Both the position numbers and the translations under genes were made by a program. A stretch of DNA of 64,000 nt from assembly GCF_000174195.1 (NCBI RefSeq), contig NZ_ACFY01000084.1, positions 46,526-110,525 on the forward strand, read 5' to 3'. Every line of letters begins with the position of its first letter. Within the stretch, counting starts at the first letter, position 1. Below, one piece after another: positions 19,437 to 29,054 of the stretch. The notes below the pieces were generated by a model. The model searched no databases. It had not been told where the DNA came from and saw only the letters and a program-made list of their open reading frames with translations. The stretch is from Roseburia inulinivorans DSM 16841. Its GTDB lineage: Bacteria > Bacillota > Clostridia > Lachnospirales > Lachnospiraceae.

Positions 19437-22400
19437 TTACTGTTTATTCTGCTTATTCTGTTTTAACTCTTTTTTCCATGCCATATAGCTTGTGTACTCT
19501 TCACTCTTTTTGAACTTGCGTTTTTTCAGAATGAACATCACAAGTGAGAGGATGAATCCTACTACACCGATGGTCGCAATTGTCTTTAAGATCACAAGTA
19601 ATTTTGGTTGTACAAATTTAATGGTTGTATTTTCACCAACACCGTTCATAGCAACAGAGTTTGCTAATACATACAGGTCATGGTGGCATGCCTCACGCAT
19701 TGCTGTTACCATAACCGGATCATTTTTATATGCCGGTAATTCTTTGGTCACATACGGCATCATGGCATCATAGGTTGTAACACCACCTGCCATCACTCCG
19801 TCCGGGCCATTGACATATGGATTAAGAACGTTGTCTGTGATGGTAAGTCCATTGCTGCCCCACTCATTTCTCATGATTCCGGTCATCAATCCTTTGTTAC
19901 CGCCGGACCAGATACATCCCCAGCGTGTGTAAGCAACCATGGTTCCGTTTGCATTTCCTTCTTCAAATACATCCTGGAATGCTTTTAAATATACTTCACG
20001 TGCTGCCTGCTCAGAGAGCCATACGCCAAGACCAATACGATCCTGCTCGCAGTCATTTAATGCAAAGTGTTTCATTACGACATGAACACCTTTTTCCTGG
20101 ATAGCTGCCACTTCGTAAGCACTCATTTTTCCGGAAAGGAATCCGTCTTCACTGTAGTACTCGAAGTTACGTCCGCCATAAGGAGTTCTGTGGATATTGT
20201 TACCCGGTCCGTAAAGAATCGCAACGTCTGCAGACAGACAGTTATTACCGATCACTTTACCAATTTCTGTCATAATATCCGTATTGAAAGTTGCTGCCAT
20301 CACATCCTCAGATGTAAATGCAGTTGCTGTCAGTTTTTCTTTATCATTATTACCGAATAAGGAAGCGGTCAGTCCCTGTGGTCCGTTCTCATCACGGGAA
20401 CCCGGAGCCTGGATCGATTTGATCGGCATTGTCCAGTGGAAGGAGTCGCCAATTAAAGTTACCATCTCGTCATAGGTAAGCTGGTCTAATAAAGTATCCC
20501 AGTCAGCATCGTCATAATCTTTACCGATCATATCGTATAAAGTAAGACCATTTTTTGCACCTAATGTCGGCATCTCTACCGTATCATAATCTGCTGCATC
20601 ATACTGAACTAACTGCAGGTCATCGATCATAGTATCTGTCAATGCAAATACCGGAGATTCTGTCGGGAATGTTCCCTCCCAGTCATTACGTGAAAGGTAA
20701 GTTACGGAGTTATCTCCGGCGCCTTCGTAAAGGTTCATATCGGAATCAGATAACTGGTTTGTCACCTCTGCACCACTCTTAGATACTGCATAAGTAGTGG
20801 TATCTAATGTATCATTTGTCCACTGGAATGTAAGTTCTGCATTACCTTCTGCATCCATTCCATTCTCAGCTGTAAATCCTTTTGCTGCAAGAATGTTGTT
20901 TACAGCATTGTGTGCATCTGTTGCTGCTGTAAAATAGTAATCACCTGCATCTAAGATATATGTTTTTGCACCGTATGCATCATAAGATGCGATATCTGCC
21001 CTGTCCACATTGATCGTTAATGTCTGGGACTCACCCGGAGCCAAAATATCAGTTTTGCCGAATCCGCATAACTGTACTGCAGATTTCTCTACAGAATTCT
21101 CTTTGTCATACTCTGTATATGGAGACTGTGCGTAAATCTGAACGGTCTCTTTTCCGGAATAAGTATCACCTGTATTGGTAACTGTCACATTAAAGTTATA
21201 AGAATCTGTCGCAGCATCATAAACGCCCGTCATGTCACTGTACTCGAAATCTGTATAGCTTAATCCATAACCGAATGGGAATGCCACATCATCGCTGTAT
21301 ACATAGCTTCCTGCATTTCCGGTTCCCATAACCGTGTCTTCATAACGTGTCTCATAATATTTGTATCCAACGTAGATACCTTCCTGATATACCATGTAGC
21401 TTTTTGCTTTTTCAGGAATCAGTTCTTCTGTATAGCCTTCATAAATCATCGGCATGAAGTTGGCCATGGCCGGTGAAGAATAATTGTCATAGCAGTAGGT
21501 ATCCACAAGGCTTCCGGATGGATTGACGTTACCTGCAAGGATATCAGCCACTGCATTGATACCTGTAATTCCGACATCGCCGATCCACAGACAGGCATCT
21601 ACATTATAAGTATTGTCTTTTAAGAAATCTACCTGTAATGCATTTGCAGAGTTGATCAGCACAATGATCTTGCTCACTGTTCCGTCTGCTTTCATTGCTG
21701 CCACATTGGAAAGCATTTCTTTTTCATTGTCATCTAATGCAAGGTAATTGACATCGCCGTATGCAAGGTCGGCACCCTCACCGCCTACACGGGATAATGT
21801 GACGATTGCCGCATCACCATAAGAGCTTACAGAATCTTTCACTTCGTCTGTGTACTCATTCCATGGAACTTCAGTTACAACGGCACTTGCAGTTGCGATC
21901 GTACCACCATTTCCACGTTTGTACATTCCCATCTCTTCGGATTCATAGAAGTTCCAGAGTGTTTCATTTACATTGAAACCTGTTTTTTCCATTGCAGTTT
22001 TTAATGTATCTGCTGTGGAAGCGTCAATGTTACCGGATCCTGTACCACCATACACAAGGTTTACAGATGAATTGGAAAACAGACTGACATTGTCCCCTTC
22101 TGCCAGAGGAAGTGCGTTATTCTCATTCATAAGAAGCGCTGCACCTTCTGCCTCCACCTGCTGGACAAGCTGTAATCCGTAGTCAACCATATCTTCTGTA
22201 GACTCAAAGTCAGAGGTAAAGTACTGTGCACTTTCATCCTCGTTCTGTAATTTCCAGAATGTTCCTCCGACGAAAATAGCCAGTGAATTATCAAAAACGT
22301 TTAATAAACTGTACAGCGGCACAAAGATCACTGCCAGAATTGCACATACAATTGATAATCCTTTCCATGGACGGATCGCTCTGTGTTTTGCTTTACGGAA

Positions 22401-22442
22401 AGCCTTCTTACGGGCTTTCACTTCTTTTTTGTTCTCTCCCAT
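19437..22442 (-). CDS. Membrane-anchored GH3 beta-glucosidase with permuted domain order
   Basis: 1001 residues. A basic N-terminus and a membrane helix (GLSIVCAILAVIFVPLYSLL, residues ~29-48) begin the protein, and another helix near the C-terminus (LKTIATIGVVGFILSLVMFI) is followed by a Lys-rich tail. Between them the GH3 domains are in reversed order: the C-domain first (EGAALLMNENNALPL, near 95), a fibronectin-III-like module (about 410-500), then the (beta/alpha)8 N-domain with KHFALND and the nucleophile region GLTITDN. This permutation is known in rumen and gut Clostridia beta-glucosidases. Double anchoring suggests action at the outer membrane face. Its promoter at 22508-22536 carries an upstream element shared with the GH2 gene. 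Confidence 0.9.
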   Translation of the reverse strand: MGENKKEVKARKKAFRKAKHRAIRPWKGLSIVCAILAVIFVPLYSLLNVFDNSLAIFVGGTFWKLQNEDESAQYFTSDFESTEDMVDYGLQLVQQVEAEGAALLMNENNALPLAEGDNVSLFSNSSVNLVYGGTGSGNIDASTADTLKTAMEKTGFNVNETLWNFYESEEMGMYKRGNGGTIATASAVVTEVPWNEYTDEVKDSVSSYGDAAIVTLSRVGGEGADLAYGDVNYLALDDNEKEMLSNVAAMKADGTVSKIIVLINSANALQVDFLKDNTYNVDACLWIGDVGITGINAVADILAGNVNPSGSLVDTYCYDNYSSPAMANFMPMIYEGYTEELIPEKAKSYMVYQEGIYVGYKYYETRYEDTVMGTGNAGSYVYSDDVAFPFGYGLSYTDFEYSDMTGVYDAATDSYNFNVTVTNTGDTYSGKETVQIYAQSPYTEYDKENSVEKSAVQLCGFGKTDILAPGESQTLTINVDRADIASYDAYGAKTYILDAGDYYFTAATDAHNAVNNILAAKGFTAENGMDAEGNAELTFQWTNDTLDTTTYAVSKSGAEVTNQLSDSDMNLYEGAGDNSVTYLSRNDWEGTFPTESPVFALTDTMIDDLQLVQYDAADYDTVEMPTLGAKNGLTLYDMIGKDYDDADWDTLLDQLTYDEMVTLIGDSFHWTMPIKSIQAPGSRDENGPQGLTASLFGNNDKEKLTATAFTSEDVMAATFNTDIMTEIGKVIGNNCLSADVAILYGPGNNIHRTPYGGRNFEYYSEDGFLSGKMSAYEVAAIQEKGVHVVMKHFALNDCEQDRIGLGVWLSEQAAREVYLKAFQDVFEEGNANGTMVAYTRWGCIWSGGNKGLMTGIMRNEWGSNGLTITDNVLNPYVNGPDGVMAGGVTTYDAMMPYVTKELPAYKNDPVMVTAMREACHHDLYVLANSVAMNGVGENTTIKFVQPKLLVILKTIATIGVVGFILSLVMFILKKRKFKKSEEYTSYMAWKKELKQNKQNKQ

Positions 22443-22507
22443 AAATTTTCTCCATTTCTTTTTTCAAACTTCGTCATTTTGACGGAATTTATTTATGATG
22501 TGTCCTT

Positions 22508-22536
22508 ATTTTATTAAAATTTTGTTAAAAAATCAA
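22508..22536 (-). promoter_or_regulatory. Promoter of the GH3 gene
   Basis: Minus-strand TTGATT (plus 22531-22536), 17-bp spacer, TAAAAT (plus 22508-22513). It lies 66 bp before the start codon and 8 bp downstream of the shared 31-bp element. Confidence 0.7.
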
Positions 22537-22544
22537 CAAAGTGG

Positions 22545-22575
22545 ACTTAGTCGGTTCATTTTGTGACGTAAGTGG
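22545..22575. promoter_or_regulatory. 31-bp regulatory element shared with the GH2 promoter
   Basis: Plus strand ACTTAGTCGGT, four bases, then TTTGTGACGTAAGTGG. It matches 28958-28988 at 29 of 31 positions. The ends form a dyad (ACTTAGTC with GACGTAAGT). It sits 8 bp upstream of the -35 at both promoters, the place for an activator site. Confidence 0.75.
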
Positions 22576-22578
22576 CAT

Positions 22579-22621
22579 AAAAAAATACAGCCTATAAGAC
22601 TTTCATCCTATAAGCTGTATC
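22579..22621 (-). terminator. Terminator of the small membrane protein gene
   Basis: Stem ATACAGC..TATA with TATA..GCTGTAT, followed by U7 on the minus strand, 30 bp after the stop at 22651. Confidence 0.8.
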
Positions 22622-22650
22622 TTTTGCATAAATTATGTTTTCTATAATTT

Positions 22651-23019
22651 TTATTTTAATCCTTTGGTCAATGGAATCAACATTAACAGTGCGATAATGC
22701 CGACAAGTCCGATCACAACACCAAGTACCATTTTTCCAAATACCATGCATAAACACATTCCAATTCCAAATAAAAGTGCTCCAAAGATAGATAAAATGAT
22801 TGTACCAACTGTTTTTCCACTTAAATGGATTGGCTCTTTTCCTTCCATTCTTCTCCATACGATCAACGTGATAAGAAGAATTACAAGTCCGATCACACCT
22901 GCGATAACTCCCTGCTGAAACATTCCCCATTCTTCGATCAGTGCCATGCACATTCCAAGTGCAAAGAATACCATTCCGATTGTTCCAAGTATTAATGCTG
23001 CAAAATTACTTTTTTTCAT
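22651..23019 (-). CDS. Small four-helix membrane protein, function unknown
   Basis: 122 residues, MKKSNFAALILGTIGMVFFA, with four hydrophobic segments (about 7-27, 35-55, 72-92, 95-115) separated by a short basic loop RRMEGKEPIHLSGKT. No catalytic or binding motif is recognisable. It is repeatedly Gly/Ile/Met-rich like other small Firmicutes membrane proteins of unknown role. The gene follows the repeat protein at 23111-23368 by 91 bp and is probably co-transcribed with it. Confidence 0.75.
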   Translation of the reverse strand: MKKSNFAALILGTIGMVFFALGMCMALIEEWGMFQQGVIAGVIGLVILLITLIVWRRMEGKEPIHLSGKTVGTIILSIFGALLFGIGMCLCMVFGKMVLGVVIGLVGIIALLMLIPLTKGLK

Positions 23020-23110
23020 GTTTATTTTCCTCTTTTCTTTGTATTATTTATTGTAGCTATAATGTACATCTTCTTTTTTTAATAATTGTTTGACTATTGT
23101 TTTAGAATTG

Positions 23111-23368
23111 TTAATCTTGCTTTTTTTCTTCTAAGAACTTGTCTACAAATGCATCTTCGATTTTCTTGTAGGTTCCAACTACTCCGTCCTCAATTCTGTG
23201 GTAAGTTCCTACGACTTTCTCCGCTGTTTTTCCAGTTTTTAATGTATATCCGGAAGGACTGCTCTCATCCTTCTCCAAAAAAGTATCCGTAAATTTTTCT
23301 TCAACTTTTTTGTAACCATCTACTACTTTCTGTCCAATTTTTCCTATTTTTAACTGATATTCAGCCAT
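23111..23368 (-). CDS. Small repetitive helical protein, function unknown
   Basis: 85 residues of soluble, charged, helical sequence with imperfect repeats: KIGKIGQKVVDGYKKVEEKF, then KTGKTAEKVVGTYHRIEDGV, then VVGTYKKIEDAFVDKFLEEK. No signal peptide or membrane helix. Similar short proteins with VVGxYxxIE repeats occur in Lachnospiraceae without a known role. Start at 23368 behind GGAGGAAAGC. Confidence 0.75.
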   Translation of the reverse strand: MAEYQLKIGKIGQKVVDGYKKVEEKFTDTFLEKDESSPSGYTLKTGKTAEKVVGTYHRIEDGVVGTYKKIEDAFVDKFLEEKKQD

Positions 23369-23507
23369 AATGCTTTCCTCCGTTTTTCTGTTGTTTTTTT
23401 ATTGCTTTACTTTATGGACTGATTCTAACGTCTGATTGTTTCATTATTGCTTGATTTTTGTTTTAGAATTGTTAATTGTTGACTAAAAACTAAGACTTTT
23501 TCAATAT

Positions 23508-23548
23508 AAAAAAGTCCATGCATCTGTATTTCTACAAACACATGGACT
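23508..23548 (-). terminator. Terminator of the AAA/PD-(D/E)XK gene
   Basis: Stem AGTCCATG / CATGGACT (23513-23520 with 23541-23548), then U6 on the minus strand, just after the stop at 23554. Confidence 0.85.
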
Positions 23549-23553
23549 AACCA

Positions 23554-25236
23554 TTATAACCTCTCGCATACCACCCTGCACCGTTTTTTATGGAATGCAA
23601 TGCCATACGCTAAAATATCACACCTTCCATTCTCCCTGAGTGTTTCATCGTATCTGCGATTTTTAATCTGCGCCATTGCATTTTCACATGCTTTGTCAAG
23701 ACCGCTAATAGATGCCGCATGCTTTACCTCAATGATAATGCCTGCATCCGGATTTTCTGGTTCTATGAGAATATCACTATACCCGTCTCCTGACTCTCTG
23801 TTCGATTTTATCAGCCAGTCCGGATTGCTTCCCCGCAGCAAACCTAATAACAGTCCATGATAGAAATTCTCTTTCTGTTCCTCGCGCGCTTTTGTATCCA
23901 GCACGCTGATCATCCTGCTCATGATAACATTCAACTGTTTCTGCAATTCTTCTGCATCTGCGTTCAAAATTGTCTTTGAAAACTCTGGCATAGATTCTTC
24001 TTTTGCAACAGAACGCTGAAACCATTCCTGTATTTGCAGAACAAATACCTCATGAACTTCCCTATTCGGAATAACCAGCTCGTAGACGCCACTCTCTGGA
24101 TTTCCTATATTCGTAAGATACCCTGTTGTAAATAAAACACTCCATACATTGTCTATGCTATTCTCAATTTCATCATAGGTCAGATCCAGACGAATCCTTT
24201 TTGTTACCGATTTTCCGGTAACAAGCCGTTCTATTTCATCCTTCGTTGATTGATCTGCCTTATCCACGAAAAGTTTTACCAGATCATTTCCACTGCTATT
24301 GATCCAGAATGCACTTGGTTTTGCATTAGAATCTGTCAATAATTTTTTCACAAAATTAATGACATCCCACGGACAGTATATGTCTGCGTTGCCAAAATGA
24401 TATCCATCGTACCACTCTTTTATATCCGAATAGCGCTCCGTACAATGATAATATTTTAACATCTGCATCACTTCTGCATCTGTAAATCCAAAGCCTTCCT
24501 CATGCTCTATATCAACAATCGAATTAATCTCAAAATTATTAAGTCCGGTAAAAATGCTCTCCTTAGAAACACGTAAACACCCTGTGAGTACCGCAAACTG
24601 CAAAAATTCATTTGTCTTTAGCGCCTGCCCGAAAAGTCCCCTGATGAGCGAAACCATCTCCTGATAATACCCATTCTTAAAAGCCTTATCCAACGGAACA
24701 TCATACTCATCAATAAGGATTACCACTTTCTGATCGTAGTGCAGATAAAGCAACTGTGAAAGCAGTCTTAAACTGTCAACAAGATTAACGTCCTCATTCA
24801 AAAGCATTTTTTCAAATTGTTTTCGGTCTTCAACCGTCAGCTTATCACTTGTTTTCAGATAATAATGTCTCCGGACCTCGTTATTAATAATGGTCATAAG
24901 CATTTTCTGTGCATCTGCAAAATGAAGTCCCTCTACTCCCTTAAGCGATAAAAAAATAACAGGATACTTTCCCATGTATTCCGCACACAGTTTTTCTTTT
25001 TCCGAAATATACAAGCCCTGAAAAAGCGATTTCTCTGCACCAATTTCAAAAAAGCTCTTTAGCATACTCATATTGAGTGTTTTGCCGAAACGGCGCGGTC
25101 TGGTAAAAAGAGTCACTTCACCCCAGCTTTGTAAAAGCTGCTCAATCAATTTTGTCTTATCCACATAATAAAAACCTGCTTCACGTATTTTTTTAAAATC
25201 ATCTATTCCAACCGGTAATTTTAATGTATCATTCAT
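23554..25236 (-). CDS. AAA-ATPase-like / PD-(D/E)XK nuclease-like protein
   Basis: 560 residues from MNDTLKLPVGIDDFKKIREA at 25236 (GGAGGCTTCC before it). The N-terminal P-loop reads TRPRRFGKTLNMSML, and Walker B is VVILIDEYDVPLDKA. The C-terminal domain has GYSDILIEPENPDAGIIIEV followed by KHA, a D...E-x-K nuclease core. This is the AAA-ATPase_like plus PDDEXK_9 architecture, very common and often multicopy in gut Bacteroides and Clostridia. Its role is unknown; a mobile-element or defence link has been suggested for relatives. It stands alone with its own terminator between carbohydrate genes. Confidence 0.88.
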   Translation of the reverse strand: MNDTLKLPVGIDDFKKIREAGFYYVDKTKLIEQLLQSWGEVTLFTRPRRFGKTLNMSMLKSFFEIGAEKSLFQGLYISEKEKLCAEYMGKYPVIFLSLKGVEGLHFADAQKMLMTIINNEVRRHYYLKTSDKLTVEDRKQFEKMLLNEDVNLVDSLRLLSQLLYLHYDQKVVILIDEYDVPLDKAFKNGYYQEMVSLIRGLFGQALKTNEFLQFAVLTGCLRVSKESIFTGLNNFEINSIVDIEHEEGFGFTDAEVMQMLKYYHCTERYSDIKEWYDGYHFGNADIYCPWDVINFVKKLLTDSNAKPSAFWINSSGNDLVKLFVDKADQSTKDEIERLVTGKSVTKRIRLDLTYDEIENSIDNVWSVLFTTGYLTNIGNPESGVYELVIPNREVHEVFVLQIQEWFQRSVAKEESMPEFSKTILNADAEELQKQLNVIMSRMISVLDTKAREEQKENFYHGLLLGLLRGSNPDWLIKSNRESGDGYSDILIEPENPDAGIIIEVKHAASISGLDKACENAMAQIKNRRYDETLRENGRCDILAYGIAFHKKRCRVVCERL

Positions 25237-25312
25237 GGAAGCCTCCAAAAAAAATCCGCTATACTATTTACATAGTATAACGGATTCCTACTAAAAAAAC
25301 AATTCTCTTACT

Positions 25313-26875
25313 TTATTCCTGCCGGAATTCTTCCGGCACATCCTCATAAGTTTTCCATTTTTCCATGGCTTCTTCCAGTGACATTCCCTCACTTACCGCG
25401 TGTTTTCTCACAGCATTGACAGCCTGGATCTCTTTCATTCTGGCTCCTGTTAAAGTGTAGCCCTTCATGGCCCAGAGTGTTGCAAGCCATGCGATCATCG
25501 GTACGATACAGAACAGGATCAGAACAACGCCATGCATTCCGGAAGAATATGGTGTCTTGCTGTCCGGTAATGTCTGGATACCGATCATTGCAACTGCTGC
25601 ACCAACGATGGTAGATCCAAGAGAACTTACTAATTTATCTACAAGTGAGAATAATGTTCCCATAATTCCCGGCACATACTGTCCGGAACGGTATGTCTCA
25701 TAATCGGAACAGTCTGCAACCATCGGAATCGGCATATCTGCTGTTGCATAATATGCACCATAACCGATACCAAAGAATAACACAAATAACACCGTGTATA
25801 CATTGATGGATCTCAGGCTTAAGTTAAATGCCGGAACCCCCTGATTCCATAACAACAACAACACTAAAACTCCAATGTACATGACCAGTGCAAGCATTGT
25901 ATAGCGCACCAGTGAAGCTTTCTGTCCATGCTTCTGTGATGTCTTTACCGTCAAAAGGAAGAACGGAACAGAGAAAATATATCCGACGATCATCATTGGA
26001 AGATACAGTCCGCCGTAGTCTCCCATCATTGCTCCGTAAAGCATACAGAGTACTGTCATATTCGTTGCGATGGAGAAAGCAAGCTTACATCCCGCTCCTG
26101 CGACCATAAGACGCTGCAGCTCTTTGTTTGCTTTTAAAATAGCAACATATTCTTTTAATTTTACTTTTTCCTGTTTATTGCCAACACCGAAAAATTCCGG
26201 TCTGTCTTTCTCCCAGATACCGATCACTGCAAGAAGTGTCAGCACTGCAGATACCACGATGGCAAGCGGGATCATAAAATCAAAAAAGTTTGCGCTGTTA
26301 TAGCCGCCAAGACGGTCACCTAAGATCGGTGCCAGAAACTGTACAAGTCCCATACCGATCAGGCTGGCGATCGTATTAAAAATAGTAAACATCGGGCGCT
26401 GTTTCGGATCGTTTGTCAGACAAGTCTGTCCGGAACGGGTACAGGCTGTCTGGAATGTGTATCCGATAACATATAATGCATAAAATAACACAAAACATGC
26501 ATAGCGCAGCCACTGCATGTCCGGTGCGATGATCCTCGTTCCAAAATACAGTAAAATGGAAGAAACGATCATGATCACATTTCCGATTACCATGTATGGA
26601 CGGAATTTACCGAATTTTGAATTTGTCCGGTCGATCAAAGCTCCGATGATTGGATCCGTCACGGCATCAAAAAGACGCATAACGGTTACCATTGTCGTTG
26701 CAAACATAAGCGCAAGTCCTAACACTCCGTTTGCATAATATGCGATAAAATTCATGGTGAGGATATAATAAACATTTGTCGCACCATTGTTCATCGGGAA
26801 CAGCACAAGCTGATACGGTTTTGCCCGGTTCATTCCGGCTGCCTGTGCAGTGGTTTTTTCTTTTTGATTACTCAT
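25313..26875 (-). CDS. GPH/MelB-type sugar:cation symporter
   Basis: 520 residues with twelve predicted membrane helices. The conserved region AVTDPIIGALIDRTNSKFGKFRPYMVIGN between helices 2 and 3 is diagnostic of the glycoside-pentoside-hexuronide family. The C-terminal tail is hydrophilic (MKEIQAVNAVRKHAVSEGMS). It follows the GH2 gene by 33 bp in the same operon and most likely imports the beta-galactoside or related glycoside that the GH2 enzyme hydrolyses. Start at 26875 with AAAGGAGAAGAAAT. Confidence 0.92.
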   Translation of the reverse strand: MSNQKEKTTAQAAGMNRAKPYQLVLFPMNNGATNVYYILTMNFIAYYANGVLGLALMFATTMVTVMRLFDAVTDPIIGALIDRTNSKFGKFRPYMVIGNVIMIVSSILLYFGTRIIAPDMQWLRYACFVLFYALYVIGYTFQTACTRSGQTCLTNDPKQRPMFTIFNTIASLIGMGLVQFLAPILGDRLGGYNSANFFDFMIPLAIVVSAVLTLLAVIGIWEKDRPEFFGVGNKQEKVKLKEYVAILKANKELQRLMVAGAGCKLAFSIATNMTVLCMLYGAMMGDYGGLYLPMMIVGYIFSVPFFLLTVKTSQKHGQKASLVRYTMLALVMYIGVLVLLLLWNQGVPAFNLSLRSINVYTVLFVLFFGIGYGAYYATADMPIPMVADCSDYETYRSGQYVPGIMGTLFSLVDKLVSSLGSTIVGAAVAMIGIQTLPDSKTPYSSGMHGVVLILFCIVPMIAWLATLWAMKGYTLTGARMKEIQAVNAVRKHAVSEGMSLEEAMEKWKTYEDVPEEFRQE

Positions 26876-26908
26876 TATTTCTTCTCCTTTGGAATATCCT
26901 GCTAAAAT

Positions 26909-28831
26909 CTATACCCAGTTTTCACTCTTTTTCGCTTCTTTTTTCAGCTTATAATCCGGATTCTCTTTTTCTGTGTGATGAAGTACCATCGCATCCTTCA
27001 CACTTCCGGCTACAGCTTCGATCTTATTCTCTTTTTCCATAGGAAGCTGGAAGGTAAAAATATGATTTCCGCTCTTCTGCTCGATCAGCTCTCCGTTATT
27101 GTATAAGGATACGACCGGCTGGTTTGTGTAAACTTTAATGGTCGTTGTATCCTCAGAACGGTCACTGCGGCGTGATCCACACAGATGTACAAATGGTTCG
27201 TCACTCCAATATGCTTTATATAAGAAGAAACTGTCTTTCTTTGTCTTGCGGTCAAATGTCACAAGTCCCTTATGGTTCATGCCCGGCTCGCCGCCCTGAT
27301 TTCTAGCATCTGCCGCAAAATCAAACATATTCCACACATAAGTGCTCCACATAAATGGATGACGCTCGAAACATTTGATCATATACTCATGATATTTTGC
27401 CTGATATTCCTCAGTATGGTCTCCACGTCTCGGTCTTCTGCTGTGAAGGTTTGGCATACCTTCCGCGCCATACTCGGAATAACCGATCGGGCGGTTCGGG
27501 AATACAAGGTGGAAAAATCTTAAGAACAGATCATTTAAGAAAAATCCCGGTACATACCATCCCAGATATAAATTCCATCCAACCAGATCTGTGATGTGTG
27601 CAGAACGGTTAAATGGTCCGCACATTGCATAACATGCTAACGTTGTCAGTCTTGTCGGGTCCATCTTGTGGCAAAGATCATTTAACACATGATGATTGTC
27701 CAACATATCTTTTTTGTCCTTTGTACTGATGGTAATCTCATTGGATACGCCCCATACTACAATTGACGGATGATTGTAATTCTGAACGATCAGCTCTCTC
27801 ATCTGGCTGATGGTGTTCTCTCTTCCGCCCGGCATATGTTCCGAAATGTATGGAATCTCTGCCCATACGACCATACCTCTCTCATCACAGAGATCATAAA
27901 AATACTGGTCATGCTGATAGTGTGCGAGACGAATCGTATTTGCCCCAAGTTCGCAGATCATATCCATATCTTCATCATGGTTTTTTGTTGAAATCGCATT
28001 TCCTAATGCTTTAAAATCCTGATGTCTGGAAACTCCGTGAAGTGGATAATGCTCTCCGTTTAAGAAAAATCCCTTCTTTGGATCTACCGAAAAAGTACGG
28101 ATACCAAAACGGTTCGTGATCTCATCCTTCACTTCCCCATTTACGGTCAGCGTTGCAACTGCCGTATAAAGGTATGGATTTTTTCTTCCATGCCAGCGGA
28201 TTGGATTCTGGATATTAAGATTTACGTCACATCCGTTCCCTTCTGCAACTACTTTTCCGTCCTGATCTTTGATCTGAACGTTTACCTGTGCTTCCTCTGT
28301 ATTGGTAAATGTTTCGATATGAACATTCGCTTCGTTCTCTTTTACTTCCGGTGTGATCTTAATTCCGTTACTTCCGAGGTAATCTAAGTCAAAATGCTCT
28401 TTTGACACGATCAGGAAACGGACATCGCGGTAAATTCCGCCATAGAACGTAAAATCGGCTTTCTGCGGATATACTTTTCCATTGACGGAGTTGTCCACGG
28501 TCACTTCCAGTTTATTCCGGTCTTCTAAAACCTCTGTGATATTGATGCGGAATGTGGAATATCCGCCATCATGATGTGCAAGTTCTTTTCCGTTCACAGT
28601 CACATCACTGCTTGCATTTACACCAAGAAACTCCAGATATACTTCCTCTGCCTCCGGATCAAATTCCGGTTTTTCAAATGTTTTCTCATAGTGGCAGGTT
28701 CCTCTGTAGTAATCATTTCCTCCGTCCTGTCCGTCTTTTGCATTCCATGTATGTGGCAAGTTCACCTGCTCTTGTCTGTTGTCAGGTCCAATGAAAAGCC
28801 ACTGCTCCATCAGATTTTGAATTCGTCGCAT
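26909..28831 (-). CDS. GH2 beta-galactosidase-like enzyme
   Basis: 640 residues from MRRIQNLMEQWLFIG at 28831, preferred to an ATG at 28840 that overlaps the AAGGATG ribosome site. Order: jelly-roll sugar-binding domain (1-150, FYGGIYRDV motif), immunoglobulin-like domain (150-245), TIM barrel (245-560) and a short C-terminal extension. The acid/base Glu is in VVWGVSNE and the nucleophile Glu is probably in IGYSEYGAEG. No signal peptide, so it is cytoplasmic and paired with the symporter encoded next. The compact size fits small LacZ-type or related GH2 enzymes; beta-glucuronidase activity cannot be excluded from sequence alone. Confidence 0.88.
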   Translation of the reverse strand: MRRIQNLMEQWLFIGPDNRQEQVNLPHTWNAKDGQDGGNDYYRGTCHYEKTFEKPEFDPEAEEVYLEFLGVNASSDVTVNGKELAHHDGGYSTFRINITEVLEDRNKLEVTVDNSVNGKVYPQKADFTFYGGIYRDVRFLIVSKEHFDLDYLGSNGIKITPEVKENEANVHIETFTNTEEAQVNVQIKDQDGKVVAEGNGCDVNLNIQNPIRWHGRKNPYLYTAVATLTVNGEVKDEITNRFGIRTFSVDPKKGFFLNGEHYPLHGVSRHQDFKALGNAISTKNHDEDMDMICELGANTIRLAHYQHDQYFYDLCDERGMVVWAEIPYISEHMPGGRENTISQMRELIVQNYNHPSIVVWGVSNEITISTKDKKDMLDNHHVLNDLCHKMDPTRLTTLACYAMCGPFNRSAHITDLVGWNLYLGWYVPGFFLNDLFLRFFHLVFPNRPIGYSEYGAEGMPNLHSRRPRRGDHTEEYQAKYHEYMIKCFERHPFMWSTYVWNMFDFAADARNQGGEPGMNHKGLVTFDRKTKKDSFFLYKAYWSDEPFVHLCGSRRSDRSEDTTTIKVYTNQPVVSLYNNGELIEQKSGNHIFTFQLPMEKENKIEAVAGSVKDAMVLHHTEKENPDYKLKKEAKKSENWV

Positions 28832-28920
28832 ATAACACATCCTTTTTATTATTTATGGTGCCTGTCACTTTGTATCGTTTCAGGCTATTTTTATATATTG
28901 TTCCAATTTCAATACATAAA

Positions 28921-28949
28921 TAATAAATAAAATTCGTTAATTTTTCAAC
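28921..28949 (-). promoter_or_regulatory. Promoter of the GH2-symporter operon
   Basis: Minus-strand TTGAAA (plus 28944-28949), 17-bp spacer, TATTAT (plus 28921-28926). Same geometry as the GH3 promoter: the shared element ends 8 bp upstream of the -35. The leader before the GH2 start is about 80 bp. Confidence 0.75.
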
Positions 28950-28957
28950 GAACCTGA

Positions 28958-28988
28958 CTTAGTCGGTGCTTTTTGTGACGTAAGTGGT
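28958..28988. promoter_or_regulatory. 31-bp regulatory element shared with the GH3 promoter
   Basis: Second copy of the element at 22545-22575, differing at 2 of 31 positions, both in the central four bases. Its dyad ends are ACTTAGTC and GACGTAAGT. It precedes the GH2 promoter at the same distance. Confidence 0.75.
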
Positions 28989-29007
28989 GTTCCTTTGTAA
29001 ATACGAA

Positions 29008-29048
29008 ACCGTCTATCCAAACTATATGTATAATTCAGACAGACGGTT
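29008..29048 (-). terminator. Hairpin after the GHKL kinase gene
   Basis: AACCGTCT (29008-29015) pairs with AGACGGTT (29041-29048) just past the kinase stop at 29055. Its minus-strand U tract is short, so termination may be weak. Confidence 0.5.
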
Positions 29049-29054
29049 GTTCTT

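Noticed and set aside
23554..25236. A defence or transposon system around the AAA/PD-(D/E)XK gene
   Set aside because: It stands alone with its own terminator and no partner nuclease, methylase, transposase or repeats nearby; this family is widespread in gut bacteria.
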